Shown piece after piece: positions 37,905-46,713 of a DNA stretch of 64,000 nt. The stretch's first letter is position 1; every line of letters begins with the position of its first letter. The notes under the pieces were generated by a model. That model saw only the letters and a list, made by a program, of their open reading frames with translations. It searched no databases and was not told where the DNA came from. Source of the DNA: Sphingomonas hankyongi (GTDB lineage Bacteria; Pseudomonadota; Alphaproteobacteria; Sphingomonadales; Sphingomonadaceae); contig NZ_JAMGBE010000001.1 in the NCBI RefSeq assembly GCF_023516575.1, forward strand, positions 124,001 through 188,000, in the 5' to 3' direction. The position numbers and the translations under genes were made by a program.

Positions 37905-38504
37905 GTGGGCGCGGTCGAGCTGATCGCGCTTGCCTCGACAGTCAGCCTTCTAGCTGGCTGGCGGCTCTATTTCGTCACCTTCATCGTCGGGATTGCGATG
38001 AAGCTGGGGTGGATCGGCCTGCCGGAGCAGCTTCACGCGCTCGACGTGCTGGCGAACGACTGGATTATCGGGATCGCCGCGGTCGGCGCACTGGCCGAGT
38101 TCTTCGCCGACAAGATCGCCTGGGTCGACAGCGCTTGGGACGCGATCCACAGCGTCGTACGCCCGATCGGCGGCGCGTTGCTCAGCATGGCGATCGTCGA
38201 CGGCGGCGATCCGGCGTGGCAGGTCGGCAGCTTCCTGCTGGGCGGAGGCGCTGCATTTCTCGCCCACGCCGGCAAGGCGGGTGCCCGCGCACTGGTCAAT
38301 GCGAGCCCCGAGCCGTTCTCCAACATTGTCGTCTCGACCGGAGAGGATGTGATGACCGGCGGACTACTTGCCCTCGCGATCGCCAACCCGGTCGCGGCGC
38401 TGTTGATCGCGATCATCCTCGTGCTTTTGTCGATCTGGCTCGTGATCGAAGCAAGGCGGATCCTACGCCGGATCATTGAACCCAAACGGCAGCGAACGGG
38501 TTGA
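37905..38504 (+). CDS. DUF4126 family membrane protein
   Basis: A 199-aa protein with 4-5 helices (MGAVELIALASTVSLLAGWR, VGALAEFFADKIAWVD, LGGGAAFLAHAGKAGARA, NPVAALLIAIILVLLSIWLVI), matching DUF4126, whose function is unknown. It starts with GTG three bases after the thiolase stop, so it is cotranscribed. Confidence 0.78.
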   Translation: MGAVELIALASTVSLLAGWRLYFVTFIVGIAMKLGWIGLPEQLHALDVLANDWIIGIAAVGALAEFFADKIAWVDSAWDAIHSVVRPIGGALLSMAIVDGGDPAWQVGSFLLGGGAAFLAHAGKAGARALVNASPEPFSNIVVSTGEDVMTGGLLALAIANPVAALLIAIILVLLSIWLVIEARRILRRIIEPKRQRTG

Positions 38505-38527
38505 GTGCGCTAAAGAGGAGGATGCCG

Positions 38528-38776
38528 ATGCCCGTTTCCGAACAGCCGCTGGTCGAGCGCGTCGCGCGCGTCCTCGCTGGGGCCGCGCACAGCAGCAATG
38601 CTGAAGGAAGCGACCCGTCCGCCGGCGAAAAGATCGATCTCGTGTGGAAGGAACATGTGAACCAGGCGCTGGCGGTGCTGCACACGATGCGGGAACCCGA
38701 TGAGCGCATGGCCAAGGTCGGCGACCCGGAGACCTGGTCGCGAATGGTCGAAGAAGCGATTGAAAGCGCCGAGTGA
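38528..38776 (+). CDS. Small cytosolic protein (82 aa)
   Basis: Starts MPVSEQPLVERVARVLAGAA and ends ETWSRMVEEAIESAE. The Shine-Dalgarno AGAGGAGG (38514-38521) is seven bases before ATG 38528 and only one before the ATG at 38522, which decides the start. The stop overlaps the GTG of the next gene (GTGA). Function unknown. Confidence 0.65.
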   Translation: MPVSEQPLVERVARVLAGAAHSSNAEGSDPSAGEKIDLVWKEHVNQALAVLHTMREPDERMAKVGDPETWSRMVEEAIESAE

Positions 38777-40167
38777 GCGCACGGGCCGCTGAGCGCCCGC
38801 GTACCCAGGGACATCCCACTTGGACGCTCGTAACCTGCGTCCTCGCGTCCAGCCTCTCCTTCGTCGAGGGATCGGTCCTGAGCGTGGCCTTGCCTGCGAT
38901 CCGCGAAAGCTACGGCGCGGGGGCCCAGCAAGTGCAGTGGGTGGTCAACGCCTATTTGCTGCCGCTGTCGGCATTGTTGCTGCTTGGCGGCGCTCTTGGC
39001 GACCACTTCGGACGGCGACTTCTGCTCGTCATTGGGACAAGCATCTTCGCTGCGACCTCCCTGATCTGCGCCTTGGCTCCAAGCCTCTCGGTCCTGCTCG
39101 CCGCGCGGGCCGCGCAGGGCATCGGCGCCGCGCTCCTGCTGCCCAACAGCCTGGCGCTGTTGAATACCGCGTTCCAGGGCGAGAGACGCGGCCGCGCGGT
39201 CGGGATTTGGGCGGCGGCGGGCGCGGCGGCGGCGGCGGTCGCCCCACTCCTCGGCGGCTGGCTTGTCGACAATGTCGGTTGGCCGGCGATCTTCTACATC
39301 AACCTTCCACTTGCAGCCGGGGCAATCCTGCTTGCCCTCTGGTTCGTTGCTGAAAGCCGTGAAAGCGGCGCAGGACGGACCGACTACGCGGGCGCGCTTC
39401 TCGCAACAGCCGGCCTCGGCGGACTGACCTATGCGCTCACGCTGTGGTCGGCGACCGGCCGGTTTGGACCTCAGGCGCAAATCGTCACCGCGCTGGGAGT
39501 AGCGCTGAGCGCCGGATTCCTCCTGATCGAGCATCGCAGGGGAAGACGAGCGATGATGCCGCTCGAGCTGTTTGGGGGCCGCTGCTTCTCGGGCCTCAAT
39601 CTGCTCACCTTCCTGCTCTACGGAGCCTTCTCCGCTGCGATGCTGCTCATTCCCTACGTGCTGATCACGTCCGGCGGCTATTCCCCCGTCCAGGCCGGCC
39701 TGGCGATGCTTCCCTTGCCGATCCTGATGACGTCAGCCTCTCCGTTCATGGGCGGTCTCGCGATGCGGATCGGGCCGCGCATTCCGCTCACCATTGGTCC
39801 GCTCGTGGTGGCTGCGGGCATGTGCCTCGGGCCGCTCATCACGTCCGATAGCAGCTACTGGGCCGGTACCTTCCCCGCGATACTGTTAATGGCACTCGGA
39901 ATGACGATTGCCGTGGCGCCCTTGACCTCGTCTGTTTTGGGATCAGTGGAGGAGCAGCATGTCGCCATGGCCTCCGGCTTCAACAGTGCGGTCGCACGGA
40001 CTGGAGGGTTGATCGCTACCGCACTTCTCGGGGCAGTGCTGGCGAGCGAGGGCGAGCGACTGTTCGCCGGCTTTCACGTGGCGATGTTCGTATCTGCGGC
40101 GGTCGCAGCGGCGGCGAGCATCGTCGCGCTCACGATGCTCGGCGGCGTCAGGATGAAGAAGATCTAG
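38773..40167 (+). CDS. MFS drug-type exporter, DHA2 (EmrB/QacA) family
   Basis: A 464-aa transporter with about 14 helices. Signatures: SFVEGSVLSVALPAIRESYGAG, QWVVNAYLLPLSALLLLGGALGDHFGRRLLL and RAAQGIGAALLLPNSLALLN. GTG start overlaps the upstream stop. Substrate unknown; the family exports toxic organic compounds. Its stop shares CTAG with the convergent DUF885 gene. Confidence 0.9.
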   Translation: MSARAAERPRTQGHPTWTLVTCVLASSLSFVEGSVLSVALPAIRESYGAGAQQVQWVVNAYLLPLSALLLLGGALGDHFGRRLLLVIGTSIFAATSLICALAPSLSVLLAARAAQGIGAALLLPNSLALLNTAFQGERRGRAVGIWAAAGAAAAAVAPLLGGWLVDNVGWPAIFYINLPLAAGAILLALWFVAESRESGAGRTDYAGALLATAGLGGLTYALTLWSATGRFGPQAQIVTALGVALSAGFLLIEHRRGRRAMMPLELFGGRCFSGLNLLTFLLYGAFSAAMLLIPYVLITSGGYSPVQAGLAMLPLPILMTSASPFMGGLAMRIGPRIPLTIGPLVVAAGMCLGPLITSDSSYWAGTFPAILLMALGMTIAVAPLTSSVLGSVEEQHVAMASGFNSAVARTGGLIATALLGAVLASEGERLFAGFHVAMFVSAAVAAAASIVALTMLGGVRMKKI

Positions 40168-42008
40168 CCCTTCGCCTTCGCAATGAAACCGTCGATGACT
40201 GTCTCGAGCAACGTCATCGGAACGCTGCCCCCGAGCACGACGGCGTCGTCGAAGCGGCGCAGGTCGTATTTCGCGCCGAGCGCCGCCTGGGCCTTGTCGC
40301 GCAATCGCACGATCTCGAGCTGGCCGACCTTATACCCGCAAGCCTGGCCCGGCATCGCGCAATAACGATCCACTTCCGCCTGAACCGACGATCGCGGGTC
40401 TCCGTTGGTATTTACGAACCAGTCTGTCGCCTGGTCGCGGGTCCATTGCATTGCGTGAAGTCCCGTGTCGACGACGAGGCGGCAAGCGCGGAAGCCCATC
40501 GATTGCAGGTAGCCGAGCTGCCCCAAAGGATCGTCGGCATAGACGCCGAGCTCATCGGCAAGCTGCTCGGCATAGAGCGCCCAGCCTTCGCTATAGGCGT
40601 TGAAGGCAAGCATGGACCGGATCAGCGGCATGCGATTGGCATAGTCGCCCTGCCAGACGTGGCCGGGAATGCCCTCGTGATAACAGAGCGTCGGAAGCGA
40701 GAATTTCGGCCACTCTGAGGTGTCGCGCAGGTTGATATAATATTGGCCGGGCACCTTGCCGTCGATCGAGCCGGCCGCCGCGTACCCGCCCGGAGCGCCC
40801 GCCTCTATCGCGGGCGGCACCCGCTTGATGATCAAGCGTCCCGGAACCATCGTCGCGAAAGCCCGAGGCAGGCGCGTTCTAACGTCGGCGATGCGGCCAT
40901 TGAGATAGGCCAGCAACTGCTCGCGGCCTGCAGCCGTATTGGGATAAAGCTGCGCCGGATCCTTCCCAAGCGCGGCCATGCGCTCCCCAACCGTGCCGCC
41001 GGTCAGCCCCTGCTTCTGCATGATGCCTTCCATCCGCGCCTGGATCGTTTTGACCTGATCAAGGCCGAGCTGATGGATTTCCTGCGGCGAACGGGTCGTG
41101 GTGGTCCCGGCCTTGAGCGCCCAGCGGTAGTAGGCTTCGCCGTTCTTGAAATGCCAGACGCCCGCATCGGACTTCGCGACTGCGCGATGCTGTTTCAATT
41201 CTTCGACCTGCCGCTGCAGCGCCGGGATCACGCCAGTCGCCATTGACTGCTTCACGCGCTCGGCAAGTTTGTCGTCCGACAGCCGGGCCTCGCCCATCTT
41301 CTTGCGGAACGTGGCCAAAACGGCTGACTTTTCCGGATCTTCCGATGCGCCGCCGCTGATGATCGCTATGGTCTTGTCGAGATTGAAATTGGGGGCGACC
41401 ACACCAACACCGCGGTCATGCTTCAGCCGCTCGGTCTCGCCGTCGACGTTTCGCGCATAGGCGTCGACCCTGTCCGCAAAGGCCGCGGCATCTTCCGCGT
41501 TCGCGATCGTATGCCGGCTCTCCAGGAAGTCGGGCAAATCGACGTAGCTGCTGCCCAACTGGTTGACGACATAAGGCGTGTTGCGAAAGCCGTTGTTCGG
41601 ATCGAGGACGAGTGGGTCGCCGAAGCCGAATGCATAGCCTTCCTGGGCCAGCTCGTGAGCCTGGAGCGCCACCGCCCCGTTCAGCTTGTCTGGCACCGAC
41701 AGGTCGGCGAGGTCCATCGATTTGAGGGTCGCGAGCCGCTTTCCGATGCCTTCGCGCCGGGCCGCGAAACCGGCCGGCGTCTGGTCCTGCCATTGATGGG
41801 CCAGCGGCGCGAGCTTGTCCTTCGCGATGCCGAGGATCGTTGCATTTTGTGGATATTCGGCAAGGATCTGCTCAGCGATCCCCTGCAGTTGCGCCGCGAG
41901 ATCGGCATTGCCATGCTGAGCACCGGATCCGCCGGAAACCTTGCACCCGGCGAGCAGTCCAGCCGCGGCCGCCGTGCCAAGGAATTCGCGCCTGCAAATG
42001 GAATCCAT
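40164..42008 (-). CDS. DUF885 family Tat-exported lipoprotein
   Basis: A 614-aa protein. The N-terminus has a twin-arginine motif (CRREFLGTAA) and a lipobox LLAGC with Cys22, so it is likely Tat-exported and lipidated. The body belongs to DUF885; the motif LCYHEGIPGHVWQ resembles a metal-binding active-site segment, suggesting a peptidase-like enzyme, though this is not proven for the family. Length is normal. Confidence 0.85.
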   Translation of the reverse strand: MDSICRREFLGTAAAAGLLAGCKVSGGSGAQHGNADLAAQLQGIAEQILAEYPQNATILGIAKDKLAPLAHQWQDQTPAGFAARREGIGKRLATLKSMDLADLSVPDKLNGAVALQAHELAQEGYAFGFGDPLVLDPNNGFRNTPYVVNQLGSSYVDLPDFLESRHTIANAEDAAAFADRVDAYARNVDGETERLKHDRGVGVVAPNFNLDKTIAIISGGASEDPEKSAVLATFRKKMGEARLSDDKLAERVKQSMATGVIPALQRQVEELKQHRAVAKSDAGVWHFKNGEAYYRWALKAGTTTTRSPQEIHQLGLDQVKTIQARMEGIMQKQGLTGGTVGERMAALGKDPAQLYPNTAAGREQLLAYLNGRIADVRTRLPRAFATMVPGRLIIKRVPPAIEAGAPGGYAAAGSIDGKVPGQYYINLRDTSEWPKFSLPTLCYHEGIPGHVWQGDYANRMPLIRSMLAFNAYSEGWALYAEQLADELGVYADDPLGQLGYLQSMGFRACRLVVDTGLHAMQWTRDQATDWFVNTNGDPRSSVQAEVDRYCAMPGQACGYKVGQLEIVRLRDKAQAALGAKYDLRRFDDAVVLGGSVPMTLLETVIDGFIAKAKG

Positions 42009-42084
42009 CGCTCACCCTCCTGGTTGGAGAGGGCGCTATAGCGGCCTGCGAACGGGCTAACAGCAGATTTCGGTGGACGACGCC

Positions 42085-43314
42085 TCAGGCGTTGGCGGCG
42101 ATGAAGTCCTCGACGACAGGCGCGATCCTTTCGCGCCATTTACGGCCGTTGAAGATACCGTAATGGCCGACGTCTTTCGCCAGCAGGTACTTCTTCTTCG
42201 AGGCAGCGAGGTTCGGCGTGATGTCGAGCGCAGCCTTGGTCTGGCCGATGCCGGAAATGTCGTCGCGCTCGCCCTCGATGGCAAGCAGGGCAGTGTCGCG
42301 GATGGCGCCGGGATCGACCTTCCGTCCGCGATGCTTCATCCGCCCCTTTGGCAGCAGGTGCCGCTGGAACACGGCGTCTATGGTCTGAAGGTAGAATTCC
42401 GCCGTCATGTCGCAGACGGAGCGATATTCATCGTAGAAGGCACGCGTCGCCTCCGCGCTTTCCTCGTCGCCGACGACCAGGTGCTTGAACATCTCCCAGT
42501 GGCTGATGAGGTGCGAACCGAGGTTCATGGTCATGAAGCCCGCGAGCTGCAGGAAGCCCGGATATACCTTCCGTCCCGAGCCCGGATAAATCATCGGCAC
42601 CGTCGCGATGACATTGTTCTGGAACCAGGCGTGGGGCCGTTGCGTCGCTAGCGTGTTCACGGCAGTCGGCGCCTCCCGGGTGTCGATCGGCCCACCCATC
42701 ATTGTCAGCGTCTTCGGCCGCCATCGATTGCCATCCGCGTTCATGATCGCTGTCGCGGCAAATGCAGGCACCGCGGGCTGGCACACCGCAAGCAGATGCG
42801 GGCGCTCACCGGTCCTCTTCCCGATCAATTCGAGAAATTCGACCAGGTAATCGATGTAGTCGTCGAGATCGAAGCTTCCGTCCTTCAAGGGCACCAGCTT
42901 CGCGTCGCGCCAGTCGGTGATGTAGACGTCGTGCGTTGGCAGAAGGCGTTGAACCGTGCCGCGCAACAGCGTCGCATAGTGGCCGGACATGGGCGCGACG
43001 ATCAGCAGGCTGGCACCATCCTCTACGCCTTCGCGGCGGAAGTGCTTGAGCTGGCCGAATGGCTTGCGGAGCAGGACGTCCTCATAAACTGCGACCTGCT
43101 TCTTGCCGACCTGCACCTTGTCGATGCCGAACTCCGGCTTTCCGCGGGGTGCCGAAGCATGAGCGAATACTTCCAGGCTGGCCGCGACCAGCGGGCTCAT
43201 CGAGGAATAGGAAAAGGGATTGGCGGGATTGCTGAGCCAGCCGGCGCCTAACCCGGCAAGCTTGCTCGCACCTGCGAGAAACGAACGCTGAACCTCGTAC
43301 GCATCATAAAGCAT
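42085..43314 (-). CDS. phaZ: Intracellular polyhydroxyalkanoate depolymerase
   Basis: A 409-aa enzyme degrading stored PHA granules. It belongs to the short-chain intracellular depolymerase family: nucleophile Cys in PHLLAVCQPAVP (near residue 185), Asp in EGERDDISGIGQ and His in VGHYGIFNG. Start at 43314 (MLYDAYEVQRSFLAG), preceded by GGGAGGAAG. An 11-bp palindrome (TTGCGGCGCAA) in the divergent promoter region could be a PhaR site. PhaR and a PhaC-like gene lie 3.5 kb away. Confidence 0.9.
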   Translation of the reverse strand: MLYDAYEVQRSFLAGASKLAGLGAGWLSNPANPFSYSSMSPLVAASLEVFAHASAPRGKPEFGIDKVQVGKKQVAVYEDVLLRKPFGQLKHFRREGVEDGASLLIVAPMSGHYATLLRGTVQRLLPTHDVYITDWRDAKLVPLKDGSFDLDDYIDYLVEFLELIGKRTGERPHLLAVCQPAVPAFAATAIMNADGNRWRPKTLTMMGGPIDTREAPTAVNTLATQRPHAWFQNNVIATVPMIYPGSGRKVYPGFLQLAGFMTMNLGSHLISHWEMFKHLVVGDEESAEATRAFYDEYRSVCDMTAEFYLQTIDAVFQRHLLPKGRMKHRGRKVDPGAIRDTALLAIEGERDDISGIGQTKAALDITPNLAASKKKYLLAKDVGHYGIFNGRKWRERIAPVVEDFIAANA

Positions 43315-43376
43315 CGACAGCCCTTCCTCCCCGCAAAACAGATGTGGGCGGCCTTTGCTCCCCACGCAAGTTAATG

Positions 43377-43387
43377 TTGCGGCGCAA
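43377..43387. promoter_or_regulatory. Palindrome upstream of phaZ, possible PhaR site
   Basis: TTGCGGCGCAA is a perfect palindrome around one central base, 63 bp upstream of phaZ and followed by GTGCAGC at 43391. Known PhaR sites are TGC/GCA-rich dyads, and phaR lies in this window, so the link is plausible but inferred. Confidence 0.3.
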
Positions 43388-43487
43388 ATAGTGCAGCGCG
43401 GCATTAGGTGTGGAAAACTGCCGCTTGGGGCGCGCTGCCCGACAGATCGGCATTTGAGCTATGAGGCGGCACTGTTAGGGAAATGCC

Positions 43488-45266
43488 ATGGCCATTTCCG
43501 CCAACCGCCCGAAGGGCCGATCGGTCAGCGACCTCCGCATGGTGTGGCGCTTTGCGCTCCGCTACCCGGGCCACATCGCAATTGCAGCCCTTGCACTGCT
43601 CGTCGCGGCCGCGGCGACGTCCGGCATTCCCTACGCTTTCAAGCTGATCATCGACAAAGGCTTCGCTACCGGCGGCAACACTCGGGATATTGCCCGCTGG
43701 TTCGAATATCTTCTGATGCTTGTCGGCGTGATGGCGGTTGCGACCGCGACACGCTTCTACTTCGTTTCATGGTTGGGCGAGCGGACGGTCGCCGACATCA
43801 GGCTTGCCGTGCACCGCAACCTTTTGCGCCTTTCGCCAGGCTTCTTTGAAGAAAACCGTCCCGCCGAGATCACGTCCCGAGTGACGGTGGACACCACGAT
43901 CATCGAACAGGTCGTCGGCACCACTGTCTCGGTCGCGCTGCGCAACGTGGTGCTCGCATTCGCCTGCATGATCATCCTGTTCGCGCTGGCGCCGAAGCTG
44001 GCCGGCCTGATCCTTGTGGGCGCCCTCATGGTCGTTGCCCCCATCACCATTCTCGGGCAGCGCGTTCGCAAGATATCTCGGCATAGCCAGGATCGCATCG
44101 CAGACGTCGGCGCGGTGAACAGCGAAGTGCTCGGTGCGATCCGGATCGTTCAAGCTTTCAACCAGGAAGAACGCGAGAGATCGCGGTTCGCGGATGCGGT
44201 CGAACGGGTCTTCGGGACTGCCAAACGCCGCATTTTTCTTCGCGCTATCATGACGGCGATCGTCATTTTCCTGATGCTGGGCTCGATCACGCTGATCATC
44301 TGGCAAGGCGCGATCGACGTCGCCGCAGGACGGATCACGGGAGGCACGATCGCGGCGTTCGTGCTTTACGGCGGACTGCTCGCCGGCGCATTCGGAGCTC
44401 TCTCCGAAGTATATGGGGACCTCCTTCGCGCTGCCGGAGCATCCGAACGATTGTCCGAGCTGCTCGATGCGCGGCCCAATATCGTCGCCCCCGCCGATCC
44501 GGTTAGGCTGCCTGATCCGCCGCAAGGTGAGCTCACCTTCGACCGCGTGACGTTCCATTATCCGACGCGTCCGGACACATCGGCACTCAACGATTTCAGC
44601 CTCGTCGTGAAGCCACGCGAGCGACTTGCGCTGGTCGGGCCGTCTGGAGCAGGCAAGACAACCATCTTCCAGCTTGCGGAGCGTTTCTACGATCCGCAGG
44701 CCGGCCGCGTGCTGCTCGACGGCGTCGATCTTCGCGACGCAGATCCCGCCGACGTGCGGCAGCGCATCGCGATCGTGCCGCAGGAAACCATCATCTTCGC
44801 GGCGACTGCGCGCGACAATCTCCGCTACGGAAATTGGAACGCTAGCGAAGACGACCTGTGGGCCGCGGCGCGCGACGCAAATGCCGAGGAATTCCTGCGC
44901 GCGCTTCCGGAAGGTCTCGACACGTTCATGGGCGAAGGCGGTGCGCGGCTGTCGGGCGGCCAGCGCCAGCGAATCGCCATTGCACGCGCCTTGCTGCGCG
45001 ACGCCCCCTTGCTGCTGCTCGACGAAGCGACGTCCGCGCTCGATGCTGAAAGCGAGCGGCTGGTGCAGGATGCGCTCGACCGGCTGATGGCGCACCGGAC
45101 GACGATCGTCATCGCGCACCGGCTTGCAACGGTGCGCGCTGCGCACCGGATCGTCGTGATGGACCAGGGGCAGATCGTCGAAGAGGGGACGCACTCGACG
45201 CTCACCGCGCGCGGAGGACTCTACGCGCGGCTCGCGAAATTGCAGTTCGAGGATCGCGCCGCTTAG
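43488..45266 (+). CDS. ABC exporter, fused permease-ATPase
   Basis: A 592-aa half-transporter that would act as a homodimer. The N-terminal six-helix domain (residues ~25-315) precedes the ATPase domain: Walker A GPSGAGKTT, Q-loop VPQETIIF, signature LSGGQRQR, Walker B LLLLDEATSALD and the H-loop HRL. The layout matches the MsbA/lipid-and-drug exporter group; the substrate is unknown. Confidence 0.9.
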   Translation: MAISANRPKGRSVSDLRMVWRFALRYPGHIAIAALALLVAAAATSGIPYAFKLIIDKGFATGGNTRDIARWFEYLLMLVGVMAVATATRFYFVSWLGERTVADIRLAVHRNLLRLSPGFFEENRPAEITSRVTVDTTIIEQVVGTTVSVALRNVVLAFACMIILFALAPKLAGLILVGALMVVAPITILGQRVRKISRHSQDRIADVGAVNSEVLGAIRIVQAFNQEERERSRFADAVERVFGTAKRRIFLRAIMTAIVIFLMLGSITLIIWQGAIDVAAGRITGGTIAAFVLYGGLLAGAFGALSEVYGDLLRAAGASERLSELLDARPNIVAPADPVRLPDPPQGELTFDRVTFHYPTRPDTSALNDFSLVVKPRERLALVGPSGAGKTTIFQLAERFYDPQAGRVLLDGVDLRDADPADVRQRIAIVPQETIIFAATARDNLRYGNWNASEDDLWAAARDANAEEFLRALPEGLDTFMGEGGARLSGGQRQRIAIARALLRDAPLLLLDEATSALDAESERLVQDALDRLMAHRTTIVIAHRLATVRAAHRIVVMDQGQIVEEGTHSTLTARGGLYARLAKLQFEDRAA

Positions 45267-45874
45267 CTGGCGGGCGTACCCGAAGGCTTCGGCTTCCGCG
45301 CACGGGTCGTGCGCTTGCGCGTTGCTGTGCTGCGCGGCTTCTTCGTAGCGCTGCTTGCGCGCTTTGCGGCGGGCTTCCGCGCCGTCGAAGCGCGCGTGGC
45401 CGCGCCGGTCGCGGACTTGGCGCGGGTGGTGCTTGCTTTGCGTGCCGTGCTCGTCTTGCGCGTGGCAGTCGACTTGCGCGCCGTGCTTTTCCGTTTGGCG
45501 GTAGACTTACGCGCTGAAGTCTTGCGCGCGCCGCCCGTGGCCCGCGCGGCGCCAGTCACTTCATCGCCCGTCCATTTGCCGGACATCACGCGCTGCGCCG
45601 CTTCGGCCACCGCCTCGGCGATGATCGAACCGAGCTTGGTCGCGCTCGACACCATGTTTGTCGCTGCCTGCGATGCCGTATCCGCGGCATCGAGCCCCGC
45701 ATCGCGGATCTTGCGGCGCGCAGCCGGGCTGGCGCTGATCGCCGCCGCTGCGGCGGCAAGGCCGGCAGCGAGCATTTCCTTGCTCATCGCCGCCTTTGCA
45801 AGCTTGTCCGTGATATCGCTCGCGGAAGCCCTGGAAGAAGATCCCGTTGAACTCTTACGTGCGGATTTGGCCAT
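45263..45874 (-). CDS. Histone H1-like basic protein
   Basis: A 203-aa protein. The first ~105 residues are helical and Ala-rich (DKLAKAAMSKEMLAAGLAAA, MSGKWTGDEV). The last ~95 residues are almost only Lys, Arg, Ser, Thr and Ala in short repeats (ARKST, AKRKST, TARKAS), as in histone H1 tails and bacterial H1-like proteins. It probably binds DNA non-specifically and compacts it; alternatively it may be associated with PHA granules, since its neighbourhood is PHA-related. The gene converges on the ABC exporter with a 4-bp overlap (TTAG). Confidence 0.75.
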   Translation of the reverse strand: MAKSARKSSTGSSSRASASDITDKLAKAAMSKEMLAAGLAAAAAAISASPAARRKIRDAGLDAADTASQAATNMVSSATKLGSIIAEAVAEAAQRVMSGKWTGDEVTGAARATGGARKTSARKSTAKRKSTARKSTATRKTSTARKASTTRAKSATGAATRASTARKPAAKRASSATKKPRSTATRKRTTRARKPKPSGTPAS

Positions 45875-45996
45875 CGCTTATTCTCCCTCCGTCGCGTGAA
45901 AGACACTTTACGGCTGTAACGGTTCCCTAATGACAATTAGCGCGAATTTACAGACGTAAGAAAAGAACCGGAAAATCGCGGAGCCCAGATATGTTA

Positions 45997-46029
45997 AAGG
46001 GCACCGCTGCGTCTCGCAGCGATGCCCTT
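45997..46029. terminator. Strong hairpin (AAGGGCA-CGCTGCG stem)
   Basis: Arms AAGGGCA + CGCTGCG (45997-46011) pair with CGCAGCG + TGCCCTT (46015-46029) with one C-A mismatch and a 3-base loop. It ends the candidate small transcript read on the minus strand, where it is followed by TTTAACAT: a weak U stretch. It may be a terminator, an RNA stabiliser, or part of a micro-ORF. Confidence 0.5.
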
Positions 46030-46071
46030 CGACATGGTCAGCGGCCGAAGGTGTTGGCCGTTCGTCAGCTT

Positions 46072-46122
46072 TTAGGGCCTGCGAACACCCCTCTCCGACC
46101 TCCCTGCTGAACCATGAGACAT
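46072..46122 (-). CDS. Micro-ORF with near-perfect Shine-Dalgarno, candidate leader peptide or sRNA
   Basis: Sixteen codons, MSHGSAGRSERGVRRP, with an ATG seven bases after AAAGGAGG. The whole upstream stretch GAAAGGAGGTGATCC (46124-46138, minus strand) is the exact complement of the 3' end of 16S rRNA. Downstream come a CGGCC/GGCCG hairpin (46042-46060), a second possible 13-codon ORF (45994-46035, MSKGIAARRSGAL) and the strong hairpin at 45997-46029. The 367-bp region between the H1-like gene and the next gene contains only these elements. Whether the peptide is made is unknown. Confidence 0.45.
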   Translation of the reverse strand: MSHGSAGRSERGVRRP

Positions 46123-46241
46123 CGGATCACCTCCTTTCGCTGCGTTGAAGCCATGGAGAAGATGAGTCTTATGCGCGCGCAACGCAAGACTTGTTGAGAT
46201 GTGAATTTTCGGCAATTATCCTGCGCTTCGCGCCGGACGAT

Positions 46242-46709
46242 TCAGGTGCGGCAATCTTCTACAACACGCGCGATTTCTTCCCATGATGGAAGCACGAGCG
46301 CCGGTTGCCCGGTTACGCTGACGCCCAGCCGTCCGCGGCTGAACGCCATCGCGTCGAGCAGGCCGTCCATCGCCGCGAGATCCGCGACAAGCTGCTGCGT
46401 CGTCGGCTGGTAGCTCGCGGGGATGCTGCGCGACAGCGAGCTGGTCCAAACGGAAAGGAAAGGCGCGGCCCCGGTGGCGGCCTTCGCGATCGTCACCCGC
46501 CGTGTCGCGCGCGTGCAGCGCAGCGTCAGCTGAGCGGGGCCAGCGCCATTCCGGAAGCTCGCCTCGCTGCCGGTGGCCGTGCGACTGTAAGTCCAGTCGC
46601 CGGCAATCGGCGTTGAATATTGCAAGTCGACGGCAGCCGTCGCCGCGGTTTGCGCAGAAAGCGGAGATGCACAGGCCAGCGCGAGCGCGGCAACGCGAAA
46701 TTTCTTCAT
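46242..46709 (-). CDS. Exported hypothetical protein (155 aa)
   Basis: A signal peptide (VAALALACASPLSAQ) is followed by a mature domain beginning VDLQYSTPIAGDWTYSRTATGSEASFR, with cysteines at LTLRCTRATRRV and VVEDCRT that may form a disulfide. No named family. It is 4 bp downstream of phaR, so the two may be cotranscribed. Confidence 0.65.
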   Translation of the reverse strand: MKKFRVAALALACASPLSAQTAATAAVDLQYSTPIAGDWTYSRTATGSEASFRNGAGPAQLTLRCTRATRRVTIAKAATGAAPFLSVWTSSLSRSIPASYQPTTQQLVADLAAMDGLLDAMAFSRGRLGVSVTGQPALVLPSWEEIARVVEDCRT

Positions 46710-46713
46710 GGGA

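Noticed and set aside
45997-46029. Certain Rho-independent terminator
   Set aside because: The stem is strong, but no clear T-tract follows on either strand, so it is listed only as a candidate.
46124-46138. Fragment of a 16S rRNA gene
   Set aside because: Only 15 bases match and the flanks do not; spacing to an ATG favours a Shine-Dalgarno site.
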